A DNA stretch of 64,000 nucleotides from Isoetes taiwanensis (lineage: Eukaryota > Streptophyta > Lycopodiopsida > Isoetales > Isoetaceae), in assembly GCA_021234155.1 (NCBI GenBank), contig JAJEKV010000024.1, forward strand, positions 15,332,406 through 15,396,405, given 5' to 3'. This document shows positions 33,500 through 45,640 of this stretch, piece after piece. The translations under genes were made by a program, and so were the position numbers. How positions within the stretch are numbered: the stretch's first letter is position 1; every line of letters starts with the position of its first letter. A model generated the notes under the pieces. The model saw only the letters and a list, made by a program, of their open reading frames with translations, did not search any database and was not told where the DNA came from.

Positions 33500-34797
33500 C
33501 AGGAATTAACCTATGTTTTAAGCCTAGAATACCTCGGAATTCATGGGTCCTCCACTCCTCTAATATCCCCTGTTCTCGGTTTATTTGCTCCAAAGATAGG
33601 TCTTACCGGATCTTGTTGCGCATTTGAACTGGCGAAATTGTTTGTGCCCGTGTTCTCCTTCTGTTTTCTTCCGCCATAGCTGGATCGGCATGCAAAACTA
33701 GATTTAGGGTTTCCCTCCAATCTTTCCTGCACAGCCAGCTTTTGAATGATTGAACTTGCATTTGATGTGACAGATTTCCAGTGGTGGGTTTCATCATGTG
33801 TTTCTCTGTCCCATTTCCGTTCATCCTTAATGTAATTTTTCTTTGTATCACTTTCACCCTGTCAATTAAACAGTAAAGATTGAAGAGTGAAGATTTATAT
33901 TAAACATATAAAATGATTACATAAGGTTACATTTCAGATTATATACACTTGTTTTCATTCCTGTGGGTCTATCAAAAAGAGATCTGGGTCCAGCTCCTCC
34001 TCGTCATCTTCTATGATCACCAGATCAGTGGCCACCGGGTCAGACTTCCCATCTATTTGCTCCCATTCGGAGGGAAAGCAAAAACCATAATGGTGGAGTG
34101 TTACCAAACGTAATAGCGACTTCTCCATGTCCATCCCGCAAGGCCTTGTGATGATAGTACATATCCCTCGAAGTGAAGGAATTGGTCCTCTCAGTAAACA
34201 ACCTATCATAACAAAAGAGGAACCTGTCTAGCGTAAAGGCTTGGTAGCCATTAAGCGTAAAAGGTCTCAACCTTTGCGCATCCCGGTCAATAGTATGAGG
34301 AATGGGCCAAAGATGCCGGTGTGTAAAAATTTCGGTGGAGGGAGAGTAAGTTGAGAGGTCTGGAGCTATGGTGTACAATTCAACCTCCCCGTGAGAGTTT
34401 TCACATTTACGTGGTCATATTCTCATCCCAAGAATAGAGTAATTTCTGTTGCTGAGCATGTCCATCCATTCGCATGGCTAAAAACGGACAAAGACGCCTA
34501 GGTATTATGGGCTCTTCTTCTCTAGTCACATTGTCCCATTCCGACACTCCATCGTTTTGCAAAATCCAAGAGGTAAAGTTGGCCATGTTCTGGCCGTAGT
34601 AGCCGCCGTAAGTCAGAATCAGAAAAGCGCTTCCCACCCAAATAAAAACGTAAAACCGTAAAACCGCTTCCCAAGGACCTCGCTATCGTAAACTGCCTCG
34701 CTCCCGAATCGCGTAATAAACTAGAAACTTCGGTCGGGAGCAAGAAGAATGGCATCTCGGGCCTTTTGGGTCGCCCGAGGTCATTAATTTTCGCCAT
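33500..34797 (-). pseudogene. broken coding region, unknown product
   Basis: Several minus-strand reading segments follow each other with frame changes. They are 34797-34522 (MAKINDLGRPKRPEMPFFLL), 34637-34407 (ILTYGGYYGQNMANFTSWIL, PFLAMRMDGHAQQQKLLYSW), 34378-34040 (HRHLWPIPHTIDRDAQRLRP, FCYDRLFTERTNSFTSRDMY) and 34209-33955, with an acidic tail (IIEDDEEELDPDLFLIDP). The segments look like one protein of more than 350 residues whose frame is disrupted at least twice, perhaps continuing into the 33.05 kb exon. I cannot assign a function. Confidence 0.4.
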
Positions 34798-34929
34798 CCC
34801 ATAATGATTTTTCGCACGTACTCGCCGCCAAAGGATGATGAGAGGAATTGATGGGACCGAGAGAATTTAAGGAAAAGGAAAGCATTTCAGTAGAAAAGCT
34901 GTTCAGAAGGATCTATCTGTGTCGGGAGA

Positions 34930-35040
34930 AGAGACAGAAAGTGAAACACGTGGTGAAACATGTAGTGAAACACATGTGTCACCACATGTGGTGAAACACA
35001 TGGGGTGAAACATGTGGTGAAACATGTGGTGAACCTGGGG
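34930..35040. repeat. GTGAAACA(T/C) microsatellite-like tract
   Basis: About nine tandem variants of a 10-12 bp word, GTGAAACATGTG, some inverted (CACATGTGTCACCACATGTG). It separates the broken gene at 34.8 kb from the transposase fragment at 35.2 kb. Confidence 0.75.
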
Positions 35041-35232
35041 CATGTTACATCAGGGACATCAAAATACAATTACATATTACATCAGAAGCAAACATATTAC
35101 ATTGAAACAAGGGACATCAAAATACAATTGAGCATGGAATTGAGTTTCTTATATTATTCCCAAACAAGGCAAGGCACAACAACATATTCAAAATTTCTCA
35201 ATCATTTCCTAACCCAGTAAGAATGTGTTCAA

Positions 35233-35845
35233 CTATTCTTCATCAGACATGCTATCTTCATCAGATAAAACCTCGGGCAAGTTTTCTAGAATCTTTTCCT
35301 CATCTGCCTGGTCTAGCCTATAAACAGTTCGAGCACCTTTCTTGATCTGCTGCATGGGAACTCGAATAGCACAAATTTGAGTAGAGAATACAAGTGACTT
35401 TGGCTCGTTTGTCAACAACTCATACATCACCTTTGACCGAGGCTTCTTTCTATAGTAAATGCCCTCCACAACGGTTTCACCTCTCATAAACAAGTTTCCG
35501 TTCTGCTTGAAGTCATTTTCAACTTCAAATTTTGGCTTGGTGCATAGCAACATCCAAAATACAGAATCCTCCTCGTTCCCTTTAGGTGCGAAAAGAACGC
35601 AAAAGTCGTCTCCTTCTCTAAGTGCTTCTGCAAGTACATTTGCCAAGGTTGAGTATAGTGGCCTGGTAGACTTGCGGGTCTCTTCCACATCCGCATGAAC
35701 ATTGGAGGATGGTTCAACGACTACAAGGTCCCATTCATCTACATACAATTCGTTCTCACACATGTCCCATTTTCCATCCAAACAATTGCTGCAAAAACAT
35801 GATAGCTTTCTGGTATGTAGCTGTGTTGGATTTCCTGTGCTGAAT
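35233..35845 (-). pseudogene. second copy of transposase-like C-terminal domain
   Basis: The minus-strand reading starts near 35830 with CFCSNC, followed by KWDMCENELYVDEW. It continues through VFWMLLCTKPKFEVENDFK, METVVEG-type and YELLTNEPKS motifs, and ends DEDSMSDEE at 35233. It aligns with the C-terminus of the gene at 8.5-12 kb (CFCHNC...KCPNE...W; VLKCTKVKHVVEKAFK; YELLVNEPE). The open frame from 35781 gives 182 residues. Only this domain remains: the upstream catalytic part is cut off where the TGACGTA tandem array begins at about 35866. The shared domain keeps a Cys cluster CxCxxC...C, so it probably binds zinc. Confidence 0.6.
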
Positions 35846-35865
35846 CCATAGACTGAATGAATTTG

Positions 35866-36050
35866 CCTTTACGTATGTGACATATGTGTCGTATATGACA
35901 CGTCAGTACGTATATGTAACGTATGTGACGTATATGACACGTCAGTACGTATATGTGACGTATATGACACGTCAGTATGTATATGTGACGTATATGACAC
36001 GTCAGTACGTATATGTGACGTATGTGACGTAGGTGGTCGCATGTGACGTA
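35866..36050. repeat. tandem TGACGTATATGACACGTCAGTACG array
   Basis: Four to five tandem copies of about 32 bp are built from GTGACGTATATGACACGTCA and GTACGTATAT words. The GACGTCA/TGACGT content resembles bZIP binding sites and the CGACGT blocks elsewhere in the window. It immediately borders the truncated transposase copy. Confidence 0.8.
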
Positions 36051-38910
36051 TATTTTTTAAACACGAAGGTTAATGGTTTTTTAGGATTACAAATTCAATA
36101 CACGCCCCGATTGATACACATGCGAAAAAAGACTCGGCGACCAACCTTGACTTCATTTAAGCGTGTTGCTGCGCATGCATCATCATCGATAGATGTGCTA
36201 CCGCTATAAATTGTTCATTATAAAACCGGCGTTGTTCTCAGGTCAAAATCTAGTTGTTCCAAGTTTACAATCCTTGAAGGTAACTTGACAATAGGCTTGT
36301 TGTCAAACATTGTTGCTGAGAGAAGAACAGGATAAAGCCTTAAAATTTGTGCAAGAACATAAGAAAAATCCCACACTTTTACCTTTTGTCCGCCGAAGCA
36401 TTATAGTGTTTAATATGACTTGCAGCCGCTTGTACCCCATAACATGGTTTCTTTGGATCTGATTCCTTATTTCATTGTTAAATACAGTTCTGTCATCATA
36501 AGGATAATACCTTAAAAATCGAAAATAACTATAGAGATCGTCAATTTGGTTTTGAATTGGAAAAACAGACTTCTCTTCTGCTCCTACATGCCAAAATCAG
36601 ATCCTTTGGTGCAGTTTTTTAACGCCATGCTCAGATTGTTTTCGCTTCATGACTCATGAACTTGTTCCGTTTGAGCGCCAAGATTTTTATGGGTTGCTGC
36701 TGCATCGATTGTATGATCCGACAGTCACAACATACAGCAGCCAAAAATCATGCGCTTTTTTCGAGAAATCTCTTAACTGTCTTTTTTAATTTCTTCATTA
36801 TGGCCATTCTGAGGTTGTCCTTTCAAATAACGTTTAATCATTCCCTATCTGCTTTAGATCATGCTAAAAAGTGGAGGCTATTGCCTTCTTGGACAAGTTT
36901 GTTCATCGAAAATCAAGAGAATTGTGGAGTTGGTTGAACCAAAATATTTTAATTGGTCATCTAGAAAAATGCTTTGGGAAGAAAATAAGTGTATTCTCTC
37001 GCAACATTCATTCTAGAGCTATAAAATATGAAATAATAATATATCTAGTCATACCTGGTGCTTCAGAAGTTCTATTGTTATCAGGTCTTTGTCTAGATTT
37101 GCTTCTTCATCTCCTGCAATTGTATTCTAATATTCTAACCAATTTATCAGGTCCAGTTGCGAATGGCTAATATGGGACTGTGCACAAATGAGTCTCAGCT
37201 TGTAGCTGCGGCGAATGCATTCTTATCAAGTTCTGACCCTGCAAATAATCTCCAGTGTGACGAAGATATTCGTAGTTTTCCTGATGGGGGTTGGCAAGGA
37301 GTATAGAAAATGATGCGCGTCTTTTTTTTAGAGAGCTTGGATTCACGTTTGATACTGAGCCATGCGTGCCACAAAAGTTCAGCCTAGAGGATATTATGCT
37401 AGACACTCCACCAGATATTTCTGTGGTGGATCTAGTTGGCTCTCAAGATCAGTGATGATTTTAGGGGCGAAATTTCGCAAATAAGCGAAATTTTTGAATT
37501 TTAAAAAAAAAAATGCACGATGGTGTAGTAGGTCCTGTTCCTTAATTTTTTTCTTTTTTTAGCCAAATTTTTATGGAGGTCGGTTCCCGCTCGTGCGTAT
37601 TCGCCAACAGTCTTGAAACCAGGGAATCATATTTTCGCCCTTCATTCTATACGATTTCTTTCTGATTTCCATTTGTTCGCCAGGTTAGAGGAGCTTCAAT
37701 GGACGTGGTCATTTCATAGCCATAGCATGCCAATTCATGTTAACATTATTTTTTTCTATATCATCGTTGCAAATTTTCGACTGAAAGCAATTCTTGGACA
37801 TTAATTTTACTCCTTTGGGAATGCACTAGCCGAGGATGATCCGAGGCTACTGTTTTGATTATCAGAGGAGACAATCTACTTAATTTGCTTTGAGATTCAA
37901 GGCTTGTGTAGGTGAGAATTGTTATTTAGTTTTGAAATATCATAAAGTTCTGATTGCCTGTTAGTTTTCCAGACTTGCCCGAGCTTGGCAATCCAACCTG
38001 CAGTATAGAAGTTGTCAGATCCCAGTATCCAATCGAGTGGAAGGACATATTTTGAAGAGAAAAGATAATACATACCTTAAGTTTAGAAAGGTCAGCAAAT
38101 GGATCTCTTGATTTCTCTGAGTTTGTATTCCTGCCTGTCAGATACAGATGCAGATTCTTCCTGTGCTTGCTATGTTTATATTTGTGTTTGCTATATTTGT
38201 GTTTGAGCCAGTTAATACAGCAGAAAGCTAGCAAACAATAAATTTACACAAGCAGGATTAAGGTATCTCAGGTAAAGCATACAAAAGGAAGTACTAACTA
38301 GGTTTATTCTTAGCCCTTAAGCAGGTTTAATTCCTTAATAATGCCTTCTCCTACTATGACAACCTTTTTTGGAAAAGAGATCTTGCACAAGAGTTTGAGC
38401 ATCTCAGTATACGAATCTTCAAGTTTGTTGCAACTCCATTTATATGCTACCAGATATATGGGATTCAAGATGGCTCTGGAATAGATAAATCATAACAAAT
38501 AACAAATGGAAGGGAAAAGAAATGGAAGGAAAGCATTTTAACAAATTTGAAATGCTACAGTAATAGCGGAAAGCAACACCTGCATCCTAAGGACTGGCTC
38601 GTCTTAGAACGAGTGGTATGAAGCACAAATTAAGTCTTGAAATCTTCAGAATCATGCTATTTTTTTATCTGTCATACCTCTAATACTTCAAGCAGATAGA
38701 AGGAAATACACTGAACAGAGCTTTTCAACATACAAAGCACAATGAAAAAGGCATGCAGAGCTTGAAAACAGGTCTGGAATTAGTTGCCCAAGCTGCCCTG
38801 CAATGCATGGATTCCGCCCTGCAAAGTATGGATTCTGCAATGCATGGACATCTTTGTCCACTACAGTTAAGACCAGCAACATAACTTAGATAGAGTCTGG
38901 TTTACATGCT
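36051..38910. other. mostly unannotated; possible terminal exons near 37.15-37.46 kb
   Basis: No confident gene is found. At 37152-37455 two plus-strand segments look protein-like (NESQLVAAANAFLSSSDPAN, and GFTFDTEPCVPQKFSLEDIM with DISVVDLVGSQDQ before a stop). A further segment at 36871-36960 reads FLDKFVHRKSRELWSWLNQN. They may be decayed exons of one gene, but the family is not recognised. The remainder is AT-rich. Confidence 0.3.
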
Positions 38911-39005
38911 GCATTTATTTCTATGGTTTCTATGACAATACTAAGCATTTATTTCTATGATTTCTATGACAATACTAAGCATTTATTTCTATGATTTCTA
39001 TGAAA
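38911..39005. repeat. 34-bp tandem repeat, about 2.8 copies
   Basis: Copies starting at 38911, 38945 and 38979 begin GCATTTATTTCTATG and differ by a single base in the first. They lie about 210 bp upstream of the hAT start codon, in its probable promoter or 5' UTR. Confidence 0.85.
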
Positions 39006-39218
39006 CCTTGTATGCATGTAGGATCGTAAGTTCTTTTGTCATCTTCCTCAATCAACTATATTCTTTTTCAACACCTTTATCAGGTATGTTCAGATTTCCA
39101 CACTCAAATTTTCAGATTTCATTTCGTACAGCTAATTTGCCCTCCCTATCATTGCGATATGTATTCGTACATTGCGATCTATACCTCTTTATACTAATTT
39201 GCTGGTTGATTTGCAGAT

Positions 39219-42200
39219 ATGAAGAGCATTGATGCCTATTTTTCTTCCCAACGAGAAGACATTCCAAGTACAAGTTCAACTAATGCTTCATTGGATGATG
39301 TTCGCAGTTCTCAAGAGACATTTATCTCCCAGTCAAATTCTGGTATGCATATGTCTGGTCCTATTTTACTAGATAATGTTAAAATCTTGTAGGAGTAGAC
39401 AGGGGTTTTTTGGTTGTTGGAGATGGAGAAAAGGTTGTAGGAGTAGACAGGGATTTGGTTGTTGGAGATGGAGAAAATGTTGTAGGAGTAGAGCAGGAAG
39501 TGGTTAACAGTAATGGACAAGATGACACAACCAGTGATAAGAAAGAGAAAAAAGGAAGAAAGAGAAAGAGTGGAGATTGGGATGCAGGCCGAAGGTTTAA
39601 GATTAATTGGGCTGAGAAGTACCTCTACATTGAAGAAGAACTTGATCCTACGGGGGGACCAGCAAAAAGGGCTCGCTGTGTGCCTTGTTCTTGGAAGGAC
39701 AGAAAACCTTGTTTGTTGCAATTAAAAGTGGACACGATTGAGAAACACATGGGTAAGATGTATGTGAAGAAAACTATTGATGGGAAGGAAGTTAGTGTTA
39801 TTGAATGGAACGAGAATTGCAAGCATAAGAAGTATGTTAAGGAGTATCAAGAGCATCTAAGGAATGAAGAGATGAGAAGTAGAGCACCTTCAATTCCAAG
39901 CATGTGGCAGAAAATGTTGGACAGAAATTTGAGGGAGAAACTTGTGCAGTTTCAAACAGTTTACCATATCTTGCAACTAGGCCGTCCTATGACAGATTAT
40001 GAAAAGCATAAAAAGTTTGTTAAACTCCAAGGCAATCCCAACTTTCCACATTCCCACTGGTCAAGAACAAGTGCTTGGGAATTTGCAAAGGCAATGAATG
40101 AAGTCATTAAACAAGATCTGAATGATATTGTTAAAAATTGTGACTATTTTGCAATTTCATTAGATGAAGGAAGTTCAAAAGATAATATTACGTGGATTTG
40201 CATGACAATTTACCATGTGAAAGGCCATACTCGACACGCGGAGTTTGCTGGAATTATAGAATTGAAGAATGATGCAACAGCAGAAAATGTATTCGAAATT
40301 GTGAAAGAAACTCTACTTACGACATTCCAATTAACTCCATGTGAGATTGCAGCAAAACTAGTGTGCGTTGGAGTAGATGGAGCCTCAGTTATGCAGGGCA
40401 GCAGGACGGGATTGTGTGTACGAATCCAAACAACTTTGGCACCATATATGATTGGTATTCATTGCATGGCGCACAGGGTTAACTTGGCATTTCAGATTGT
40501 TGATGATTTCCAATGCATTCAAAAGGTGGAAACTTTGGTGTCGGATGCATATGCATTCTTCAGTCGCAGTCCAAAGCGGTACGTGTTGCTATGCTTGATT
40601 TATTTTTGTACATTTACTATTTACATAATTCTGATTTTTTGAGAAAATGCTTGCATTTCTTCTGCATTTCTGCCCTTTGACAGAAATGTTGAAAGAATTC
40701 TACCTTTTTTTCTGAGTTTTGGGTAACATAAGTTGGTTTCTTCTTTAATTGGCTATCTGTTTATGCCCTTCTTTCCCCGATGCGATTGTTTGCTTAATTA
40801 AGAATGGTCTATCATCACAAGTAGAGCGTGCTTTCTAGTTATCGATGGTCCAAGTGCACTTTTGCAGGGCATTTTAGCTTGTTGGTTCTTTTCCCAGCAT
40901 TGACACTGTTCCCTTTTTGTTTCTAAACCTTGTACAATACTTCTTTGTGCATATCTTCTCTCTGTGTCATCTAGCAGCAAATCTTTTTTGTCTCTAGCCC
41001 ATTGTGGTACCCTAAGTGATGGGTTGCAAACCAAGGGAAAGGTGTCATGCGAGATAGCGCCATTACTTCTCCCATAAGAAGTCCACATTTTCGTGCTCCA
41101 TGGCTGGATTTGGACTGTTAGAGCATGTCTTATATGTTGTTTTATTCCTGATCCTATGTAAGTTCGCATAAAGCCACTGTGTTGAAGACCCTCTTCTTGA
41201 GGAGCATCTGCAGAAGCCACCATAGTCTTCGAATGGAGCTTATCCCTGTTATTCCAAGGTTGTTATAACATTTTATATTCTGCTTGTAGGCTTAAGAAGT
41301 TCAAGGAGATGGCCGTGGGACTGACTAAAGGAAACAGAATGCTAAAAAATGTCGCAACAAGGTGGATTTCACTAAGTTCTCCAGCAAAGCGGCTTTTCAA
41401 TGAATATGAAGCTCTTATTGCTCTAGTCGACAAGTTAGCATCTACAAATAAAGAGGGAGAGAAGGCCTTACAATTGCTCGAGGAACTCACTGATGTCGAG
41501 ACGTTACTGACATTAGCAGGTTAATGAATTTAGATTTTTGCTTTTTTATTCCATGCTGCTATTGTGGATACTAATTCTAGTATCTTTCAGGGTTGTTACC
41601 AATGTTGAGAGAAATGAGCATATTATCAAAGCTGGCACAGTCTAGAACATTATACATTTCTGAATATTCTAGGGTGCGAAAGTTGGTTTGCACAGCTCTG
41701 GATTGCTTGTACACGTGTAGTTCAAGTGTGGCGTATAACAAGGATAAGTTTCCAGCTTGGTACAAGTTGATTCAAATAGAAGGGGAAAACAGTACAAGCT
41801 TTCTTACATACAACTGCGCGGGTTTCCTTTGTGTTAAAGCACATTCAAGACGTGTTAAGGTAAGTATTGCTATTTTGGTTTCGAATTATTACCAAGTTTT
41901 CATGTTTTCTATTATCCAACAGATGTATATGACTAAACCTAGAAAAAGAGGGCATCTTCCATGTAGAGTAGGCATCAAGAGATCTGATTTTGAAGCAATC
42001 ATACCAAAGGTACGAAAAAACTTGGCTGAAGTTGCAAAAGCGTTGGCAAAAAAAATTCGTGAGCGTTTTCCAAATGACGAGCTATTAGAAGCAATGACCA
42101 TTGTGTATCCACAATTCTGGATGAATTCCCAAAGAATTGAAAAGGTACAATCTGAGTTTAAACGAAGGTTGCATATATTGGTAGCCCATTTTGCACATTC

Positions 42201-42672
42201 CAGACAGTTGAATGGTGTCCAAATACATGGCATATTGGATGAAGATAAATTGTTAGCACAATCGCAAACCTTTGGTACGACTATGTGGTCACATGCTGGC
42301 CAATTTACTGACAAGGAGATTACTAAATTTGGCTGCATCACAAAGCTCTGGAACATGCTTGGTTATAGTCAAGTGCTTCGTGAACACATGTCTGAATATT
42401 TTAAGCTTGTAGATTTATGTCAAACAATGATTCTAGGATCCGTGGAAGACGAGAGGACCTTCAGCATTATGGGAGTTTTGAAGAATAAGGTGCGCAACAA
42501 ATTAACAAAAAATCTGGATCTTTGCCTTCGTGCATATGGGTGCAAGTATGATATTGAAGAATTTCCATATGAACGTGCATTGGCAATATGGAGTTCTCAA
42601 AAAGAACGAAGAGGCTGTGAGGAAGAAGTGACAATGCCAGAACCTCCAAAATCGATAGGCTGGAAAGCATAA
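39219..42672 (+). CDS. hAT-family transposase, apparently intact (five exons)
   Basis: This encodes a hAT transposase or a domesticated derivative. I read exons 39219-39342, 39393-40578, 41290-41519, 41591-41859 and 41923-42672. They total 2559 nt (852 residues), all with GT-AG junctions and no stop. The N-terminus is MKSIDAYFSSQRED, followed by a GVDRDLVVGDGE-type duplication. A BED-like zinc region comes next (ARCVPCSWKDRKPC, NCKHKKY). The RNase H-like core has ISLDEGSSKDN and CVGVDGASVMQG (putative catalytic Asp residues) and HCMAHRVNLAF. The C-terminal hAT dimerisation block reads SVEDERTFSIMGVLKNKVRN. The 63-bp fourth intron is itself open in frame, so its retention would add 21 residues. 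Terminal inverted repeats and an 8-bp target duplication were not identified. Confidence 0.85.
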
Positions 42673-44082
42673 AGGTAATTTTATACTAGATATGCTGTTC
42701 TGAAACTAGAAATCCCTGATTTAAATGTTTGAGATAGTTCTATAGCTCCATATAAAATGTTCAGAGATAATGTAATTGCTTGCTAAACAATAATGGCACA
42801 TGAGTATGCAGCTTAATTTTACAGGTTTCGAATTTTCTGTCAAAGACCTTGAACTGTAAAAACCTGTTTTGGTTGTGACTGTAAGCTTTCTTGAAAGGTT
42901 ATGACTGTAATCCTTGATGTTTGGACTTTTTATTGCAGAAGTTCACACATAATGCATGTTTGGAGCAGCCTGTAGGTCACGCAAGCAGCTAATGGATTAA
43001 GGTTGACCTAAGTTCTTTCGCATGCAGTAAGACAAGCATCCCGGGATCTAGTCAATCACAGATATTTCATGCCGAGATGTAGTCGTTCACAGATATTTCA
43101 TGATAAAACATCCCTATTTCATGATATTTCACAGATATTTCATGCCGGGATGTGTCGGCTGAGTTGAAACCTGCATTTGAGTTAGTAGTTAGAGATTCGA
43201 GTTAGTAGGCAATGCTACAGTGCACTGCGTGAACAGTGCACTGGATGAACAGTGTTTTTTTAAACTTTGTTTCAATGGTTGAACCACTTTAATATTGTTT
43301 GCTTTATTTAATGGTTCAATATTGCACATTGAGATGTCAAATATTAAGATTGCACATTGATATTAAGATGTTAAATATTTTTAACATTGAAATTTCATGT
43401 TGTAAAATTTGATCTTCTGTTCAACGGCTTGTATGTACAAGTATATTTGCCGTGTTTGTTCTTCATTTGCATCTTTAGAGATGCTATTCATATCTCGTAA
43501 TATCGCAAAAGTGCTAGCCAGGACTTGCATAGATATTTGACAACATGATTACGAAAATACATTTATGGGTGAACTTTTTCGCCACAATGATTAAAAAAAT
43601 AAATTTATGGATAAACTTTATCGCCATGGGTACTATGAAATTGGGTTCATGGGGATATTTTATCGCCTTAACGAATTTCTATGACCTTAGATTAGTCGCC
43701 AGACTAGCTATAGTCATGTTCCAATATGGTTCCACTAAAATCATCACTGCTCAAGATAGTGTAGACTGGTTAGATAAGAAAGTCCTTGAGACTGGCATTT
43801 CATTTCGTGCTTGTGCAACCAAGTGGGCAGCTTGATTTGATAACTGATTCTGCGTTGGATTTTTTGTTTCAGCTCGTCATTCCAAAAATTCTAGGTTTAG
43901 GGCGATGGCGATTGGCGGATTCTAGGTTTAGGGCGATGGCGAATTCTGAAACATAGCGTTAATTCTGAAACATCCCCGACAAAAGGGATTTATTGATTAT
44001 TGACTGATTGATCTGTCCATATCAATGCGGCTTCATTAGGTCTTTCTGGAAGTAATCTTATCTCTAGATGTGAAAGAGAATG
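42673..44082. other. hAT 3' flank, no gene seen
   Basis: This holds the 3' flank of the hAT gene and AT-rich spacer. TTTCATGCCG(A/G)GATGT and ACAGATATTTCATG words repeat near 43060-43150. Near 43889-43945 the word ATTCTAGGTTTAGGGCGATG occurs twice. The 18-mer GCTCGTCATTCCAAAAAT at about 43872 recurs in the B3 exon at about 44790. Confidence 0.45.
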
Positions 44083-44120
44083 GTCATTTAGCGATGTGGG
44101 TTTGCGACGTCTGAATTACC
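44083..44120. repeat. short copy of CGACGT-block terminus
   Basis: AGAGAATGG(T/A)CATTTAGCGA(T/C)GTGGG(T/C)TTGCGACGTCT is shared by 44081 and 31121 with about three differences in roughly 38 bp. It may be an element end left by a deletion or insertion. Confidence 0.6.
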
Positions 44121-44241
44121 TCCTTCATCTAGACTCTTCAGAAACCGAACTGCGGAAAAATGGTTTTTTTGGGGGCTTTGAGAGCTTGCAAAAGCTGGAA
44201 AAACATTATGCGAACTATATCGACAAACCAAAGAAGCACAT

Positions 44242-44993
44242 ATGGATACCAAAGAAGCACATATGGATACGTCAATACAGGGGGAAGAAGGTTATGATCT
44301 AAAATCTCATGCTGGGTATACAAGTAATTCTAATGGCACTATGGAAGTTGAAAGATCAACATCAAGGTTGGAATCAGCAGCAATGCTTGAACTTGCAACT
44401 TTACCTGCCAAACGTCTGGATGATTTTGTGATATATGATGGTGGAGGAATTTGCGTTTCAATTGCACAAGTTCCATATGAAGCCGACCCCATTGATGAGG
44501 ATTTTGAAAAGCCGAGATAATATGTGGCTACACACATGCAGTGCAGTGCAGTACAGTACAGTGCAGTGTACAGTGTAAGTAAATGCGGTACGGTAAGTAC
44601 GGTAAGTACGGTACGGTAAGTACGGTACTACACTGGGAGATCCATACATGGAAAGTGGAATTGGAACATATTCCTTGCTTTTTAGTGAAGGGCCCTTCAC
44701 CAAGTCCCACAGATCATTTCTTTCCTACTTATACAGTTCACATGTTTGATAAAATCCTTACTCCCAGTGATGTTGGAAGATTGAACAGGCTCGTCATTCC
44801 AAAAATCAACGCAGAAGCACATTTGCCTTGCGATGGAATTGTGGAGAAAAAAAAAAGGTAAGATGCTTCTGTTTATAGATGAAAATCAATGCATGTGGAA
44901 ATTTAGATACTGTTATTGGGATAGTTCGCAAAGTTATGTCTTCACAAAACTTTGCAGAAAGTTTTCAGGCTGTTTGGAGTCGATATTTGGTAT
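44242..44993 (+). pseudogene. B3-domain transcription factor gene fragment
   Basis: The exon at about 44730-44863 encodes [20 protein letters not shown] followed by INAEAHLP, the start of a RAV/NGA-type B3 DNA-binding domain. A preceding open segment, 44242-44520, reads SRLESAAMLELATLPAKRLD and FVIYDGGGICVSIAQ, which resembles the region upstream of the domain in such proteins. After a GTAAGATG donor at 44864, a terminal exon-like piece at about 44957-44993 reads KVFRLFGVDIWY and a stop. RLFGV is the known B3/EAR-like repression motif. In the present sequence the joined frame is off by one, and an A10 run just before the donor is the likely place of the loss. The rest of the B3 domain is missing. 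This is a decayed or partial gene. Confidence 0.6.
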
Positions 44994-45640
44994 TGAAGTA
45001 ACTTAAATTCTATCTTTTGATATAACTATAATATGGTAGTTTTGAGCTCAGATTAGCTCCTGGTTGATCCAGAATTTTTTGAGCTCAGAATTTAGCTTCT
45101 GGTTGATCTAGAATTTTTGAGGCACTGCCTTATGTATATAAGCATGATGTAGAATACAAAAAACTGGATATATGATATGATATAGATTTAAAATCAGGTT
45201 TTTCAAAATGGAATTTGAAGATAAAAATATGAAGAAGATGAATATGATCAGGATGGATATCAAGAAGATGAATGCCACGATGAATAAGGATATGACAATA
45301 ATATTGCTTGTTTTAATTTATATAGGCCTATTTGTGCTATGGGTATTTTGAAAAAGCAGATGAATTTAGTGATGGACATGGAGTTGGAGATGGAGGAGCT
45401 TATGTATGAACAAGGTAAAGAATCGGGTTTTGGGTTTCTGATTGCTCTAATCGTTGATGCGAGGATGCAAATGACCCTTTGCAAAAAGTTTTCGTTGTTT
45501 GGAGTCGATATTTGGTATTGAAGCAACTTAAATTCTATCTTTTGATATAACTAATATGGTAGTTTTGAGCTCGGTTAGCTCCCCGGTTGATCCAGAATTT
45601 TTTGAGCTCATAATTTAGCTTCCGGTTGATCCAGAAAAAG
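44945..45640. repeat. duplicated B3-gene 3' end
   Basis: 44957-45110 and 45487-45637 are about 90 percent alike. Both start in an AAGTTTTC...TTTGGAGTCGATATTTGG segment, then share TAACTTAAATTCTATCTTTT and GGTTGATC(C/T)AGAATTTTT words. In the second copy the encoded motif is SLFGVDIWY instead of RLFGVDIWY. An imperfect GAGCTC...GGTTGATCCAGAA unit is repeated twice inside each copy. Confidence 0.75.

Noticed and set aside
43545-43835. Hydrophobic 96-codon ORF
   Set aside because: It consists of near-repeated ATGGGTGAACTTT-like words and has no domain or conserved neighbour.
44458-44710. Tyr-rich minus-strand ORFs
   Set aside because: They come from a GTACGGTAAGTACGG microsatellite near 44585-44625.
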